From contig NZ_AUMT01000005.1 in NCBI RefSeq assembly GCF_000430825.1, positions 62,001 through 126,000 of the forward strand: a stretch of DNA of 64,000 nucleotides, written 5' to 3'. This document shows, in pieces, positions 34,329-43,372 of the stretch. The notes beneath the pieces were generated by a model. That model ran no database searches. It saw only the letters and a program-made list of their open reading frames with translations, and was not told the DNA's origin. This DNA comes from Chryseobacterium daeguense DSM 19388. GTDB taxonomy: Bacteria; Bacteroidota; Bacteroidia; Flavobacteriales; Weeksellaceae. A program made the translations under genes and the position numbers. The stretch's first letter is position 1. Each line of letters starts with the position of its first letter.

Positions 34329-34925
34329 ATGATCATCAGTGAAAACCTGTTGTTTTCTCATGGCGCTGAACTGCAAAACTATAATTCCGGTGAATATATT
34401 ATTGAAGAAGGAAGCACACCCAAATACTATTTTCAGATAAAAACCGGCACGGTAAAGCTGAGCAGCTTTCTTGAAGACGGCAAAGAATTTATTCACGGTA
34501 TCCCCTTTGATGGTCATTGTTTTGTGGAAACTTACCTTTTCAACGATAAGAAATATGCTGTGAACGCCATTACCGTTACAGACTGCGAAATCATCAGGTT
34601 TGAAAAAAATAAGTTCATAGAACTCATGCTGAAAAACCCTGAAATCCTGCTGAATGTCTATGCCTATACCGCAGACAGAATGCATTATCGGTATGTAATT
34701 GCCGGTCCGTTCGCCTTTCAGGATCCTTTAATTAAATTGGAAGTTTTGATAAATCATCTTAAAAACTTTTATAAAGTTGAAGAAAAATATTCCTTCGCTA
34801 TTCCTTATACAAGACAGCAGCTTGCTTCTCTTACGGGGCTGCGTATAGAAACCGTTATCAGAACCATTAAAAAAATGGAAAAGCTGGGAGTTGTGAAAAT
34901 TGATAACAGTAAAATTTATATATAG
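34329..34925 (+). CDS. Crp/Fnr family transcriptional regulator
   Basis: 198 residues. The N-terminal cyclic-nucleotide-binding-like barrel is visible (YNSGEYIIEEGSTPKYYFQI, TVKLSSFLEDGKEFIHG). The C-terminal winged HTH reads YTRQQLASLTGLRIETVIR followed by TIKKMEKLGVV. No Cys cluster for an Fe-S centre is seen, and the cAMP phosphate-binding signature is incomplete, so another ligand is possible. The gene stands alone between the TPR gene and the terminator shared with pafA. Targets unknown. Confidence 0.9.
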   Translation: MIISENLLFSHGAELQNYNSGEYIIEEGSTPKYYFQIKTGTVKLSSFLEDGKEFIHGIPFDGHCFVETYLFNDKKYAVNAITVTDCEIIRFEKNKFIELMLKNPEILLNVYAYTADRMHYRYVIAGPFAFQDPLIKLEVLINHLKNFYKVEEKYSFAIPYTRQQLASLTGLRIETVIRTIKKMEKLGVVKIDNSKIYI

Positions 34926-34938
34926 AAAAAGAGCATAA

Positions 34939-34972
34939 AAAAATCCTCAACGTAATTGCTGAGGATTTTTAT
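34939..34972. terminator. Bidirectional terminator between the Crp/Fnr gene and pafA
   Basis: AAATCCTCA (34941-34949) pairs with TGAGGATTT (34960-34968), with A residues before and T residues after, so it can act in both directions between convergent genes. Confidence 0.85.
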
Positions 34973-34992
34973 TTTAAAATTATTTATAATAA

Positions 34993-36636
34993 TTAGTTCA
35001 TAGCTTCGTCAATAGGATTTCCGACATTTCCGCTTGGAAACTGTATCTTCAGTAAGGCAGAAATTGTAGGTGCAATATCCGTCATATGATACGGCTTATC
35101 ACTTTTTCCGCGCTTGATTCCCCATCCCATAAAGATCAGCGGAATGTGTGAGTCATAAGAATTCCAAACGCTGTGTGTGGTTCCTGTTTTAGAATACGGC
35201 GGCAACATAGAATCATGTGAAATCAGCTGAATATCACCGCTTCTCTGCCTGTTTATTCCATTTATAATTCTTTGCTTAATCGGTTCCGGAATAGTAGCTT
35301 CCTGAACTTCAACTACAGAAACCGCATATAAAACCGTAGGATCTTTTTCAAGCTCTTTAATCGTGAAATCTCTTACGTCATCCAGCTCTATCTTATTATC
35401 TGCCAACAGTTTCCTGTCAAAATAAACCTGATAATTATCCACTGCATTAATTAGTTTATCCACCCCGAATTTATCTTTTAATTTCTGGTTAATATTTTTC
35501 TCCATTCCTTCTCCGAAAAATCCAGTGGTGATTTTATGTTCCTCTAAAAATCCTACGGAATGTGCTCCACCGTGGTCTGCAGAAAGGAAAACAGTGTACT
35601 CCCCCTTTCCTACTTTAGAATCCAGATAATTAAAAAACTGTGCTAAATCCTGATCCAGCCTTAAATATACATCCTCCACTTCAATAGAATTCGGGCCAAA
35701 TTTATGGCCTGCATAATCTGTAGATGCTAAATTAACCGCCAGAAAATCTACTACATCATCACTCCCCAGTTTTTCACCCTCTACGGAAGCTTCCGCCAGT
35801 TTTAAAGTCAGAGTATTCCCGAATGGCGTGTATCTGATATTATCTTTTCTTACCTGATAATCTGCGGCTAAATTACTGTATGGGAAAGTAGGCGTCTTTG
35901 CGCTTCCCAACAGCCCTTCCCATGATGAATTATCCGGCGAGCTTTCTGTATACTGATTAATTGGTAAAAGGGTATTCCAGCCGTTCGCTACTAATTTTGA
36001 TGGCAGATCCTGGGCATTAAAAGTTTTCAGCCATTGTGGTAAATCATTCATATACCATGTACTCGTAATAAAATCTCCCGAAGAATCGTCAAACCAGTAC
36101 GCACCGTTCGGTGTATGGCCAGCAGGAAGAATAGAAGCTCTGTCTTTCAGAGAAACCCCGATTACTTTTCCCTGGAAATTTGTTGCCAGTCTCAGCTCGT
36201 CAGTCACCGTTGTAGACCACAGATTTTTCGGAGAATGGCTTCCTACTTTTACATTTGATGTTCCCACCGGCTTTACATCTTCATCCGTGGTACAGTAAAC
36301 ATTTTTTCCGGTTTCCTTATCATTCCAGTCATTTCCTGCAATGCCATGAATGGCAGGAACGGAACCCGTATAAATACAGGCGTGCCCCAAAGCCGTAACC
36401 GTAGGAACGTATGGAATATGAACATTATTTAAAGAATATCCTGTATTCAAAAGTCTTTTGAAACCATCATTCCCGTATTTGTTGTAAAAACGGTAAAGGT
36501 AATCCCACCTCATCTGATCCACTACAAGCCCGACTACCAGTTTTGGCCTTTCCAATTGAGTGTTTTTGTTCTTCTGCGCATTGATTGTAATTACGGACAA
36601 GAAAGTAGCCGCAGCAATCGAAATTTTCCTAAGCAT
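34993..36636 (-). CDS. pafA: PafA-type alkaline phosphatase
   Basis: 547 residues with a signal peptide (TINAQ, about 21). It belongs to the phosphodiesterase/alkaline phosphatase superfamily like the well-studied PafA from Elizabethkingia. Seen are VVGLVVDQMRWDYL, with the first metal Asp, the nucleophile Thr79 in YVPTVTALGHACIYTG, GNDW with the active-site Asn, SLKDRASILPAGH with the Lys/Arg pair that contacts phosphate, and FLSADHGGAHSVGF with metal ligands. It acts in the periplasm or at the surface, releasing phosphate from many monoesters without inhibition by phosphate (family knowledge). Confidence 0.93.
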   Translation of the reverse strand: MLRKISIAAATFLSVITINAQKNKNTQLERPKLVVGLVVDQMRWDYLYRFYNKYGNDGFKRLLNTGYSLNNVHIPYVPTVTALGHACIYTGSVPAIHGIAGNDWNDKETGKNVYCTTDEDVKPVGTSNVKVGSHSPKNLWSTTVTDELRLATNFQGKVIGVSLKDRASILPAGHTPNGAYWFDDSSGDFITSTWYMNDLPQWLKTFNAQDLPSKLVANGWNTLLPINQYTESSPDNSSWEGLLGSAKTPTFPYSNLAADYQVRKDNIRYTPFGNTLTLKLAEASVEGEKLGSDDVVDFLAVNLASTDYAGHKFGPNSIEVEDVYLRLDQDLAQFFNYLDSKVGKGEYTVFLSADHGGAHSVGFLEEHKITTGFFGEGMEKNINQKLKDKFGVDKLINAVDNYQVYFDRKLLADNKIELDDVRDFTIKELEKDPTVLYAVSVVEVQEATIPEPIKQRIINGINRQRSGDIQLISHDSMLPPYSKTGTTHSVWNSYDSHIPLIFMGWGIKRGKSDKPYHMTDIAPTISALLKIQFPSGNVGNPIDEAMN

Positions 36637-36742
36637 TCAGTAAAATTTTATTGGAAACAAATTTACGGGTTTTAAAAATGCAGGTGTATGAAATTTTGTT
36701 TAAATTTTAGCGTTATATTTCTAAAAAAAACTTTTACAATCT

Positions 36743-37666
36743 ATGAAACTCAAAACATTTCTGACAGCTGTCTTAATCACAATCAGTTATACTTTATTTG
36801 CATATCCTATTTCACCGGTTCCTTTGCGAAAGCTCATCATGGAATCCGAAAATATTGTTTACGCCGAAGTAGTAGATATTAAAGCGAATAAAAACAGAAA
36901 ACAAAATGACTGGTTTAAGTCTGATATTGCAGTGCTGAAAGTATATGATGTACTTCAGGGCAGCATACGAAATACGGGGACTGTAGAAGTCTATTTCAGC
37001 ACCGAAATTTCCTGTCCTGCACCGGCTCATTTTGAAAAAGGCACCTTCACACTGGTATTTTTACATAAAGAAAAAATGGACGAAAGGTATTATACACATG
37101 CGCTTTCATATGGTTCCAAGGAAATGAATGAAAAAGATTACTCCGTCTACAAGAAAAGAATTCTGGAGATGCAAAATATTTTAAAAATGAAGAATGAAGA
37201 AGAAAAACATACAAAAACTGTTGACTGGCTCGTAGAATGCACATTAGAAAATGCAACAAGGTGGGAAGGAACTTACGAACTTTCTCCCGAAAGCGATTTT
37301 ATGTCTTTTTATGATGAGGACAAAGAAACTTTTGTAAGAAAATTTCAACTCAATGATGCCCAAAAAAGAAAATTAAGAACAGCCTTATTTAATCAGAAAA
37401 AAATAGATTATACTGATCTGGGATTAATTGATATCGTAGCAAATCCTGATGATAAGGAGCTGCTTGATTTTTTGGTTCTCCGGTTTAAGGAAAGTTATAA
37501 AGAAATGTTTTTTGAAGGTGATTTCTTTATGAATCGAATAGCCGACCTGTCAAACAGAGAAGATCTCAGGCAAATTTTGAAAAAAACAAAAGAGCTTGAT
37601 ATGTTTGATGAAAATTACGATAAAAAGAACCAGGAAATCCTGAATGAATTTGTAGCAAAACTGTAA
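36743..37666 (+). CDS. Secreted protein of unknown function, possible OB-fold N-terminal domain
   Basis: 307 residues with a signal peptide (LFAYP, about 21). The first about 130 residues read like an OB/netrin-type beta barrel (IVYAEVVDIKANK, IAVLKVYDVLQGSI, FTLVFLHKEKMD). The C-terminal part is helical and charged, without a recognised domain. One cysteine (SCPAP) is conserved-looking. The gene is followed by two small genes on the same strand but with an 82-bp gap. Function not recognised. Codon use and AT content match the neighbours. Confidence 0.65.
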   Translation: MKLKTFLTAVLITISYTLFAYPISPVPLRKLIMESENIVYAEVVDIKANKNRKQNDWFKSDIAVLKVYDVLQGSIRNTGTVEVYFSTEISCPAPAHFEKGTFTLVFLHKEKMDERYYTHALSYGSKEMNEKDYSVYKKRILEMQNILKMKNEEEKHTKTVDWLVECTLENATRWEGTYELSPESDFMSFYDEDKETFVRKFQLNDAQKRKLRTALFNQKKIDYTDLGLIDIVANPDDKELLDFLVLRFKESYKEMFFEGDFFMNRIADLSNREDLRQILKKTKELDMFDENYDKKNQEILNEFVAKL

Positions 37667-37748
37667 TTTTATTATTGTATGAAGGTTGTGAGAATTTTAT
37701 TAAATTTGAGAAAACTCAAACCACTCAATCTATAATACCTGTTTATCA

Positions 37749-38075
37749 ATGAAATTGATCAGACCTTTTCTTTTATTTGTATCCATTATATTATTCGGAT
37801 GGCTTCTTATGAGCAATATTAACCTGATAAATGTGGCCACTACCCTCAATGAAGCTGAAATAAACTCTGAGATTGCAAAAGTAAATAGTTTTGTGAATCT
37901 GAGTGAGCTTAAAGAATATACCATTGAAAAAATCAACTATCTTGAAGTAATCAGGGAAAGATTTTCCGAAAATGCTTTGGTAAGGGTCATTATCATATCG
38001 ATCCTAATTATCATTCAGGTAATACTGTACTCCACAAAAACCAATTTTTCGGACTCTAAAGCAACTGATTTTTAA
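37749..38075 (+). CDS. Small membrane protein with two hydrophobic spans
   Basis: 108 residues. Hydrophobic spans lie at about 5-22 (PFLLFVSIILFGWLLMS) and 78-96 (VRVIIISILIIIQVILYS), with a charged helical segment between them. No family recognised. It ends 3 bp before the broken GNAT gene, so the two are probably transcribed together. Confidence 0.6.
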   Translation: MKLIRPFLLFVSIILFGWLLMSNINLINVATTLNEAEINSEIAKVNSFVNLSELKEYTIEKINYLEVIRERFSENALVRVIIISILIIIQVILYSTKTNFSDSKATDF

Positions 38076-38078
38076 TCT

Positions 38079-38617
38079 ATGGAAATCAGAAAACTGGAAG
38101 AACTTTCGGGAGATCCAGCCATCAATTGGGGACTGAACGGCTATATAACAGATAAAATTTTCGTTGTATCCGCTATAGAAATCAAAGGTTCATTTGAATT
38201 CAGCCTGAGAGAAAAAAAGCAGCCTTACACGAAAATCTGGGAAACCAATCCTGATGATATTGATGAATTAAATACCACTATCCGACAGGGCCATTCTTTC
38301 GGAGCTTATGAAAATGACGAACTTGTGGCTTGGGCCATCTGCGATTCCGGGAATGGAACAACAGCTTATTTATTGAGAATATTTTAGTTAATGAAAATTT
38401 TAGGGGACAAAATATAGGAAAATTACTTATAAAAAATGTTAACCGAAAAGCACGAAAACTGCAATGCAGAATCGTAGAACTGGAAACCCAAAATACCAAT
38501 TATCCCGCAATTCAATTTTATCTGAAAGCAGGTTTTAAGATTACAGGAATTAATACTAAACTTTATAATGATTCCACGGAAACGGCTCTATTCATGAGTT
38601 TTGATGTATTAATTTAA
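38079..38617 (+). pseudogene. GNAT acetyltransferase split by a frameshift
   Basis: The first frame (38079-38387) begins MEIRKLEELSGDPAINWGL, is typical of a GNAT N-terminal half, and reaches ELVAWAICD. The second frame continues with FREWNNSLFIENILVNENFR, then GQNIGKLLIKNVNRKA, the acetyl-CoA loop, and AIQFYLKAGFKITGINTKLY to 38617. One missing T near 38345 (GATTCC for GATTTCC) would join the two into one protein of about 178 residues. The downstream half shows no other damage, so either the mutation is recent or the base was miscalled. Confidence 0.8.
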
Positions 38618-38795
38618 GGGGCATTATTCTCAACTTACCCCCTCATAAAGTCTGCCATACAGAAAAAGATTCAGGCGCGAATCTTTCCGAATAGCTTCTA
38701 ATACTGTTCAAATCCTTCCATATCAATTTATTGAAAACTAATTCTAATACCTAACTTTATCGACGAAATCAATAAAACATATTTACAATTTTATT

Positions 38796-38826
38796 TTGTA
38801 CTAATTAGTACAATATTATACCTTTG
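38796..38826 (+). promoter_or_regulatory. TetR-type operator overlapping the promoter of the TetR gene
   Basis: TTGTACTAATTAGTACAA (38796-38813) is a perfect 18-bp palindrome. Its left TTG can serve as the -33 element, and TACCTTTG (38819-38826) fits the Bacteroidota -7 element TAnnTTTG with proper spacing. A repressor bound here would block the promoter. Nearly the same palindrome precedes the SDR gene (39516-39533). Confidence 0.75.
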
Positions 38827-38844
38827 TCTCATCAAAGTAAAAAA

Positions 38845-39429
38845 ATGGCAGGAAGACCAAAAATATTCAATGAGCAGGAAGCGATCCAAAAAGCTACCGA
38901 AGTCTTTAGAAATAAAGGCTACGATACAGCTTCCGCAGACGAATTGCTGAATGCTATGGGAATCGGGAAAGGCAGTTTTTACCTTGCTTTCAAAGGAGGA
39001 AAACAGGAATTATACGTCCGCTCGATCAGACAGTTTGCAGAAGGCTTTAATCAAAAAATCGGTCAGGCACTTGAAAACGCTGATGATCAGATTGAATTTA
39101 TCAGAAAATTTTTCTTAGCCCTTGCTGAAGCTGAAGACTGTGATGTTGAGAGGGGATGTTATTTGGGAAACGCATTGGTCCAACTTTCTGAAAAAGATGA
39201 GGATATAAAAAAAATAACTGCAGAATTATTAAGAGGCTTACAGAAAATTTTTGCAAAAGCCATCAGAAAATCCCAACAAAAAGGACAATTAAAAACGCAG
39301 GAAGATCCTGAAATTCTGGCCTGGCATTTAACCAACTTATGGAACGGAATTCATGTAACAAGAAGAATGGAAAATTCCCCAAAAATTCTCAAATCCATGA
39401 TCGAAATGAATTTAAGAGTATTGGAATAA
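38845..39429 (+). CDS. TetR/AcrR family transcriptional regulator
   Basis: 194 residues from the ATG at 38845; a TTG start 7 codons upstream is less likely. The N-terminal HTH reads FNEQEAIQKATEVFRNKGY, DTASADELLNAMGIGKGSFY, LAFKGGKQELYVRSIRQF, a textbook TetR pattern. The C-terminal part is a helical ligand domain with a Cys pair (EDCDVERGCYLGNAL) seen in YezE/YxaF-like TetR proteins. Probably represses itself and the downstream SDR gene through the matching palindromes. The ligand may be an electrophile or aldehyde (inference). Confidence 0.92.
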   Translation: MAGRPKIFNEQEAIQKATEVFRNKGYDTASADELLNAMGIGKGSFYLAFKGGKQELYVRSIRQFAEGFNQKIGQALENADDQIEFIRKFFLALAEAEDCDVERGCYLGNALVQLSEKDEDIKKITAELLRGLQKIFAKAIRKSQQKGQLKTQEDPEILAWHLTNLWNGIHVTRRMENSPKILKSMIEMNLRVLE

Positions 39430-39515
39430 AGGATGGAAGCTGGAGGATGGAAGCCGGAAGTATTGACCCTCGAGGATCAAGCTCCCAAATTTTAAATAAA
39501 AAAATTTAATCAATT

Positions 39516-39533
39516 TTGTACTAAATAGTACAA
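39516..39533 (+). promoter_or_regulatory. Second TetR-type operator, upstream of the SDR gene
   Basis: TTGTACTAAATAGTACAA differs from the 38796-38813 palindrome at one base only. It lies 32 bp before the ATG of the SDR gene, where a repressor would act. Confidence 0.75.
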
Positions 39534-39564
39534 TTTATAAAAATAACTTAAACAACAAATTATT

Positions 39565-40329
39565 ATGAACACAACAAACAACACTATTTTAATCACTGGC
39601 GGAGGTTCAGGAATCGGATTAGAAATTGCAAAAGCATTAAGCCCTGCAAATAAAATTATCATTGTAGGAAGAAACAAAGAAAAATTAGAAGCTGCAGCGA
39701 AAGATTTAGACAATGTTTTCACCATCCAGGCGGATATTACGAATGAAGCGGATATCAACAGACTGGTAGAAGAAGTAAAAGTGAATTTCGGAGGATTGAA
39801 TATTCTCATCAACAACGCCGGAAATGCTTATGTATACAACCTCGCAAACGACGGAGACGCTTACAGTAAAGCCGTTGCAGAATTTACAACCAATTATTTC
39901 GCGCCCATCAGGCTTTCGGAAAAATTTCTTCCTCTATTGAAGCAGCAGAGCGAAGCCGCCATCGTAAATGTTTCCTCAATTGTAGGATTGGTTCCCGGAT
40001 CTCATGTTCCTACCTATTCGGATTCTAAAGCAGCACTTCACTCCCACACACGACTGTTGAGATATGAACTCGCAAAAGACACCAACGTAAAAGTTTTCGA
40101 ATTGATGCCACCTTTGGTAAACACGGATTTTTCCGTAGAAATCGGAGGCAGAGAAAACGGAATTCCGGCTTCAGATGTTGCTAAAGACCTGGTAAAAGCA
40201 CTTCAGGAAGATATTTATGAAGTTCGTGTAGGAAATACAGGTTTAATTTATGACAATTTTTTTACAGCTACAGAGGCGCTTTTGCAACTTTCAATAACTA
40301 AAATACCGTCGTTCCTGATTGGGAACTGA
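39565..40329 (+). CDS. Short-chain dehydrogenase/reductase (DltE-like)
   Basis: 254 residues. The Rossmann motif is ILITGGGSGIGLEIAKAL, NNAGNAY follows the fourth strand, and the catalytic set is IVNVSSIVG (Ser) plus TYSDSKAALH (Tyr-x-x-x-Lys). Cofactor specificity is unclear; the Arg after the second strand (VGRNKEKL) favours NADP. It is probably the main target of the TetR regulator beside it because both share an operator. The substrate is unknown. Confidence 0.92.
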   Translation: MNTTNNTILITGGGSGIGLEIAKALSPANKIIIVGRNKEKLEAAAKDLDNVFTIQADITNEADINRLVEEVKVNFGGLNILINNAGNAYVYNLANDGDAYSKAVAEFTTNYFAPIRLSEKFLPLLKQQSEAAIVNVSSIVGLVPGSHVPTYSDSKAALHSHTRLLRYELAKDTNVKVFELMPPLVNTDFSVEIGGRENGIPASDVAKDLVKALQEDIYEVRVGNTGLIYDNFFTATEALLQLSITKIPSFLIGN

Positions 40330-40342
40330 TTCCATATATTTT

Positions 40343-40375
40343 ATCTCTCGCGGGTTTTTCGTGGGGGATTTTTTT
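40343..40375 (+). terminator. Terminator of the SDR gene
   Basis: ATCTCTCGCG (40343-40352) pairs with CGTGGGGGAT (40360-40369) using three G-T pairs, followed by TTTTTT. Confidence 0.7.
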
Positions 40376-40508
40376 CTTAGTCTTTTTTCTGGTTTTCAGT
40401 AATATATATTAAAAAGCAACCAATAACTTTACTTTTAGATAAAAATTTTAATAAATTTATTATCAATAACCAAAGAATATAAAACATGAATAAATTTCAA
40501 TTATCAAA

Positions 40509-41165
40509 TTGATTGATTTTCGCAGAAGAAAATCTGAAAAAACAAAATTGACTTTCGTTAATAATTTAAAAAAAGAAAACGACCAAAATTCAGATGAAGG
40601 TGGTGGTGATTATTGGATAAGTTGTACAAGTGCACTAAATAACATTTTCAGAACAAATGATATAAATTTAATACAAGAAAAAAATCTATACTTAAAAGAT
40701 AAAATTGAAAAGACATTAGATAATAAAACTAAGAAAAGATTTCAGAAAAATATAGATATCCTTAATAATTTTCGTGAATTTGATTTTAACCACATAAAAC
40801 CAAATACAACTTTAACCTTTCACAAAAAACCAGATTTCCAAGCATTATATGATATTCATAATATACGAATTGATATTAGACCGTGTATTATATTTTCATA
40901 TGAGAATAAAGACTTTCATGAAATTGGTGCAGTTTGGTTTATTTGTAAAATTGGTGGTTTAAAAAAAGAAGAGTTAGGAATGTTCTGTGATGTAATGTAT
41001 AGATATTTAAGAACATACCATTCTTCAGATTATAAGATTAATCCAGATTATTGTGTTGCCATTGATGCATTTAATTGCGCTGATATTAATTATTCCCAAA
41101 TAATTAATGGAGAAGTACCTAAATTAATTGATAATACAATAGTTGAATTAAAAACTTTTCTCTAA
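40509..41165 (+). CDS. AT-rich orphan protein of unknown function
   Basis: 218 residues from a TTG at 40509. An ATG at 40486 opens a short frame (MNKFQLSN) that stops at 40512. One extra T near 40509 would fuse it into MNKFQLSNLIDFRRRKSEK, a more natural N-terminus, so the start or the base call is uncertain. The protein is rich in Asn, Lys and Ile, with no signal peptide or membrane span. Stretches such as YDIHNIRIDIRPCIIFSYE and AVWFICKIGGLKKEELGMF suggest a mixed alpha/beta fold. No family recognised. Lower GC than its neighbours and its lack of operon partners hint at transfer. Confidence 0.6.
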   Translation: MIDFRRRKSEKTKLTFVNNLKKENDQNSDEGGGDYWISCTSALNNIFRTNDINLIQEKNLYLKDKIEKTLDNKTKKRFQKNIDILNNFREFDFNHIKPNTTLTFHKKPDFQALYDIHNIRIDIRPCIIFSYENKDFHEIGAVWFICKIGGLKKEELGMFCDVMYRYLRTYHSSDYKINPDYCVAIDAFNCADINYSQIINGEVPKLIDNTIVELKTFL

Positions 41166-41262
41166 TCTTAATTCTGACCCCCACAACAAACAAAAAAAGA
41201 ACCCCACAACAAAATCCATCCCTCAAATAATCCCCAACTTTGTCATGTAAAATTTAAATAAA

Positions 41263-42234
41263 ATGGAAAAGACAAAGAAAACAGTTTTGGTAACGGGAGG
41301 AACAGGATTTCTGGGAGTTCATACCATTCTGCAATTATTACAGCAGGGATATGAAGTAAAAACAACACTTCGTTCCCTGGCAAAAAAAGAAAGCATCATC
41401 AAAGCACTGGAAGAAGGCGGAATTACAGATTTCTCGCATCTTTCATTCATTGAAGCAGATCTTACAAGCGACAACAATTGGGACGAAGCCGTAAAAGGCT
41501 GCGACTATGTTCTTCACGTTGCATCGCCCTTCCCCGCTCAGGACCCAAAAGATGAAAACGAGCTCATCATTCCCGCGAGAGACGGTGCTTTACGAGTTTT
41601 AAAAGCTGCCCGTGATGCCGGGGTGAAAAGAGTGGTTCTGACCTCTTCATTTGCAGCAGTGGGCTACAGCAAAAATATTGAAGGTCATATTTTCACCGAG
41701 GAAGACTGGACGGATGTGAATGCTGAACTTCCGGCTTACATCAAATCAAAAACAGTAGCAGAAAAATCAGCTTGGGAATTCATTGAAAGCGAAGGTAACG
41801 GCTTGGAACTGTCCGTCATTAATCCGGTGGGGATTTTCGGTCCTGCCGTTGGCGGAATTACTTCTGCATCGCTGGATATTGCTGTTTCAGGCATTTTAAA
41901 TGGAAATTTGGAATACACTCCTACTTTCACGATGGGAGTTGTGGATGTGAGGGATGTTGCAGACATTCATATCAAAGCAATGCTGAGCCCGGAAGCTGCA
42001 GGAGAACGATTCATTGTAACTTCAGACGGCGTGATGAGCTTTTATGATGTTGCCGAACTATTCAAAAAAGAAAGGCCTCAATACACGGATAAAATTCAGA
42101 AATTAGAGCCTATCGGGAAAGAATTCTACAAAGAAATGTCAAACGAAAAAGCAAAAACTGTCCTCAACTGGACTCCAAGAAGCCGTGAAGAAGCCTTGTT
42201 AGCAAGCACGGATAGTTTGATGATAAATCCGTAA
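41263..42234 (+). CDS. NAD(P)-dependent epimerase/aldehyde reductase (dihydroflavonol-reductase-like extended SDR)
   Basis: 323 residues. Extended SDR with VLVTGGTGFLGVHTILQLL at the N-terminus, ADLTSDNNWDEAVKGCDYVLH, VLTSSFAAVGY and the Tyr-Lys pair in AYIKSKTVAEKSAW, then VINPVGIFGPAVGG. This set matches the yeast Gre2/plant DFR-type reductases that reduce aldehydes and ketones. The substrate is unknown. An AraC-type regulator starts 236 bp downstream on the same strand. Confidence 0.9.
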   Translation: MEKTKKTVLVTGGTGFLGVHTILQLLQQGYEVKTTLRSLAKKESIIKALEEGGITDFSHLSFIEADLTSDNNWDEAVKGCDYVLHVASPFPAQDPKDENELIIPARDGALRVLKAARDAGVKRVVLTSSFAAVGYSKNIEGHIFTEEDWTDVNAELPAYIKSKTVAEKSAWEFIESEGNGLELSVINPVGIFGPAVGGITSASLDIAVSGILNGNLEYTPTFTMGVVDVRDVADIHIKAMLSPEAAGERFIVTSDGVMSFYDVAELFKKERPQYTDKIQKLEPIGKEFYKEMSNEKAKTVLNWTPRSREEALLASTDSLMINP

Positions 42235-42284
42235 ATTTGATATGCATTCAAATTGATTAATAATGACATAGGAAACTGTAGCGT

Positions 42285-42465
42285 TAAAAAATAGTTTTGT
42301 GAACGTTAAGAAAACCCCACTGTTTGAGCGCGAGACAAATTTTAAACCGAAGAAAAATGTTAAATTCGTACGAGTTTTGGGATTTTTAGAGAACAAAATT
42401 ATTTTTTAGCGAAAGTTCCAAGTTTTGACTTTTTGTTTCTTTTGTATCAAGACAAAAGAAAATTA
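42285..42465 (+). repeat. Probable dispersed non-coding element
   Basis: About 180 bp between the reductase and the AraC gene include GTTTGAGCGCGAGACAAATT, GAGTTTTGGGATTTTTAGAG and TTTGTTTCTTTTGTATCAAG. These word strings recur, as I remember it, in intergenic DNA of many Flavobacteriia genomes. No second copy exists inside this window, so the claim rests on recollection. No gene is seen in it. Confidence 0.4.
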
Positions 42466-42470
42466 ATGAA

Positions 42471-43265
42471 ATGAAATTCAACAATCTGCAATCCTGCCAT
42501 CTCGGCCCCGAAATTTCTCCGGAACAGTTTATTCCGGAGCATTTCTTTCTGTTTTTACTGAAAGGTTCCATGACTTCCTACGATGGTCACAAACATTATG
42601 AGATGAAACCCGGCGATTACTGTATTGCAAGGAAAAATCATCTGGTCCGGTACACAAAATATAAAGATGAAGGACAGTTTGAGAAAGTGATTATTGCTTT
42701 TGATGAATCTTTTTTGAAAAAATTTCTGGAACGACATCCTTACCATGCCGAACCAACGGACAATGATGATTCTTTTTTGTTCATTAATGAAGATAAATTA
42801 ATTAAGAATTTCGTACAATCGCTGGAACCTTATTACAACGGAACGGAGCAGCTGGATGATACTTTTGTTGATATCAAACGTGAAGAATTACTGATGATTT
42901 TATTAAAGAACAATCTAGATCTCAAAGATATTTTCTTCAATTTTAATGTTCCGCATAAAATTGATCTGGAACTGTTTATGAATCATAATTATAAATTCAA
43001 TATCAGTCTGGAACGCTTTGCTTTTATGACAGGACGAAGCTTATCGACTTTTAAAAGAGAATTTAAAGCAATTTTCAATACCACTCCCGGAAAATGGCTG
43101 ATGAGCAAACGTCTTCAGGAAGCGTATTTTCTGTTAGCTAAAGAGAATAAAAGACCGTCTGATATTTATATTGATCTGGGTTTTGAGGATCTCTCCCACT
43201 TTTCTTTTGTTTTTAAAAAGGAGTTTGGGGTTTCGCCGTCGGAGGCAGCGAAATTGAAGGTTTAA
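42471..43265 (+). CDS. AraC family transcriptional regulator
   Basis: 264 residues. The N-terminal half is a cupin-like sensor (FLFLLKGSMTSYDGHKHYEM, PGDYCIARKNHLVRYTKY). The C-terminal double HTH reads ISLERFAFMTGRSLSTFKRE, then FNTTPGKWLMSKRLQEA, then PSDIYIDLGFEDLSHFSFVF, then KKEFGVSPSEAA. The inducer is unknown. The most likely target is the reductase gene directly upstream, by position. Confidence 0.9.
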   Translation: MKFNNLQSCHLGPEISPEQFIPEHFFLFLLKGSMTSYDGHKHYEMKPGDYCIARKNHLVRYTKYKDEGQFEKVIIAFDESFLKKFLERHPYHAEPTDNDDSFLFINEDKLIKNFVQSLEPYYNGTEQLDDTFVDIKREELLMILLKNNLDLKDIFFNFNVPHKIDLELFMNHNYKFNISLERFAFMTGRSLSTFKREFKAIFNTTPGKWLMSKRLQEAYFLLAKENKRPSDIYIDLGFEDLSHFSFVFKKEFGVSPSEAAKLKV

Positions 43266-43372
43266 ATATTATTACATCCAAAGGTTATTTTTCGGCTACG
43301 GAAAAAGTAGATTTGGCTACGCAGGAATTTTGAACAATCCTGAACTTTGTTTCAATAAAAAATTTAAATAAA

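Noticed and set aside
38661..38690. AAAGATTC...GAATCTTT hairpin after the GNAT gene as a terminator
   Set aside because: The stem is short and no T-run follows; left as unremarkable.
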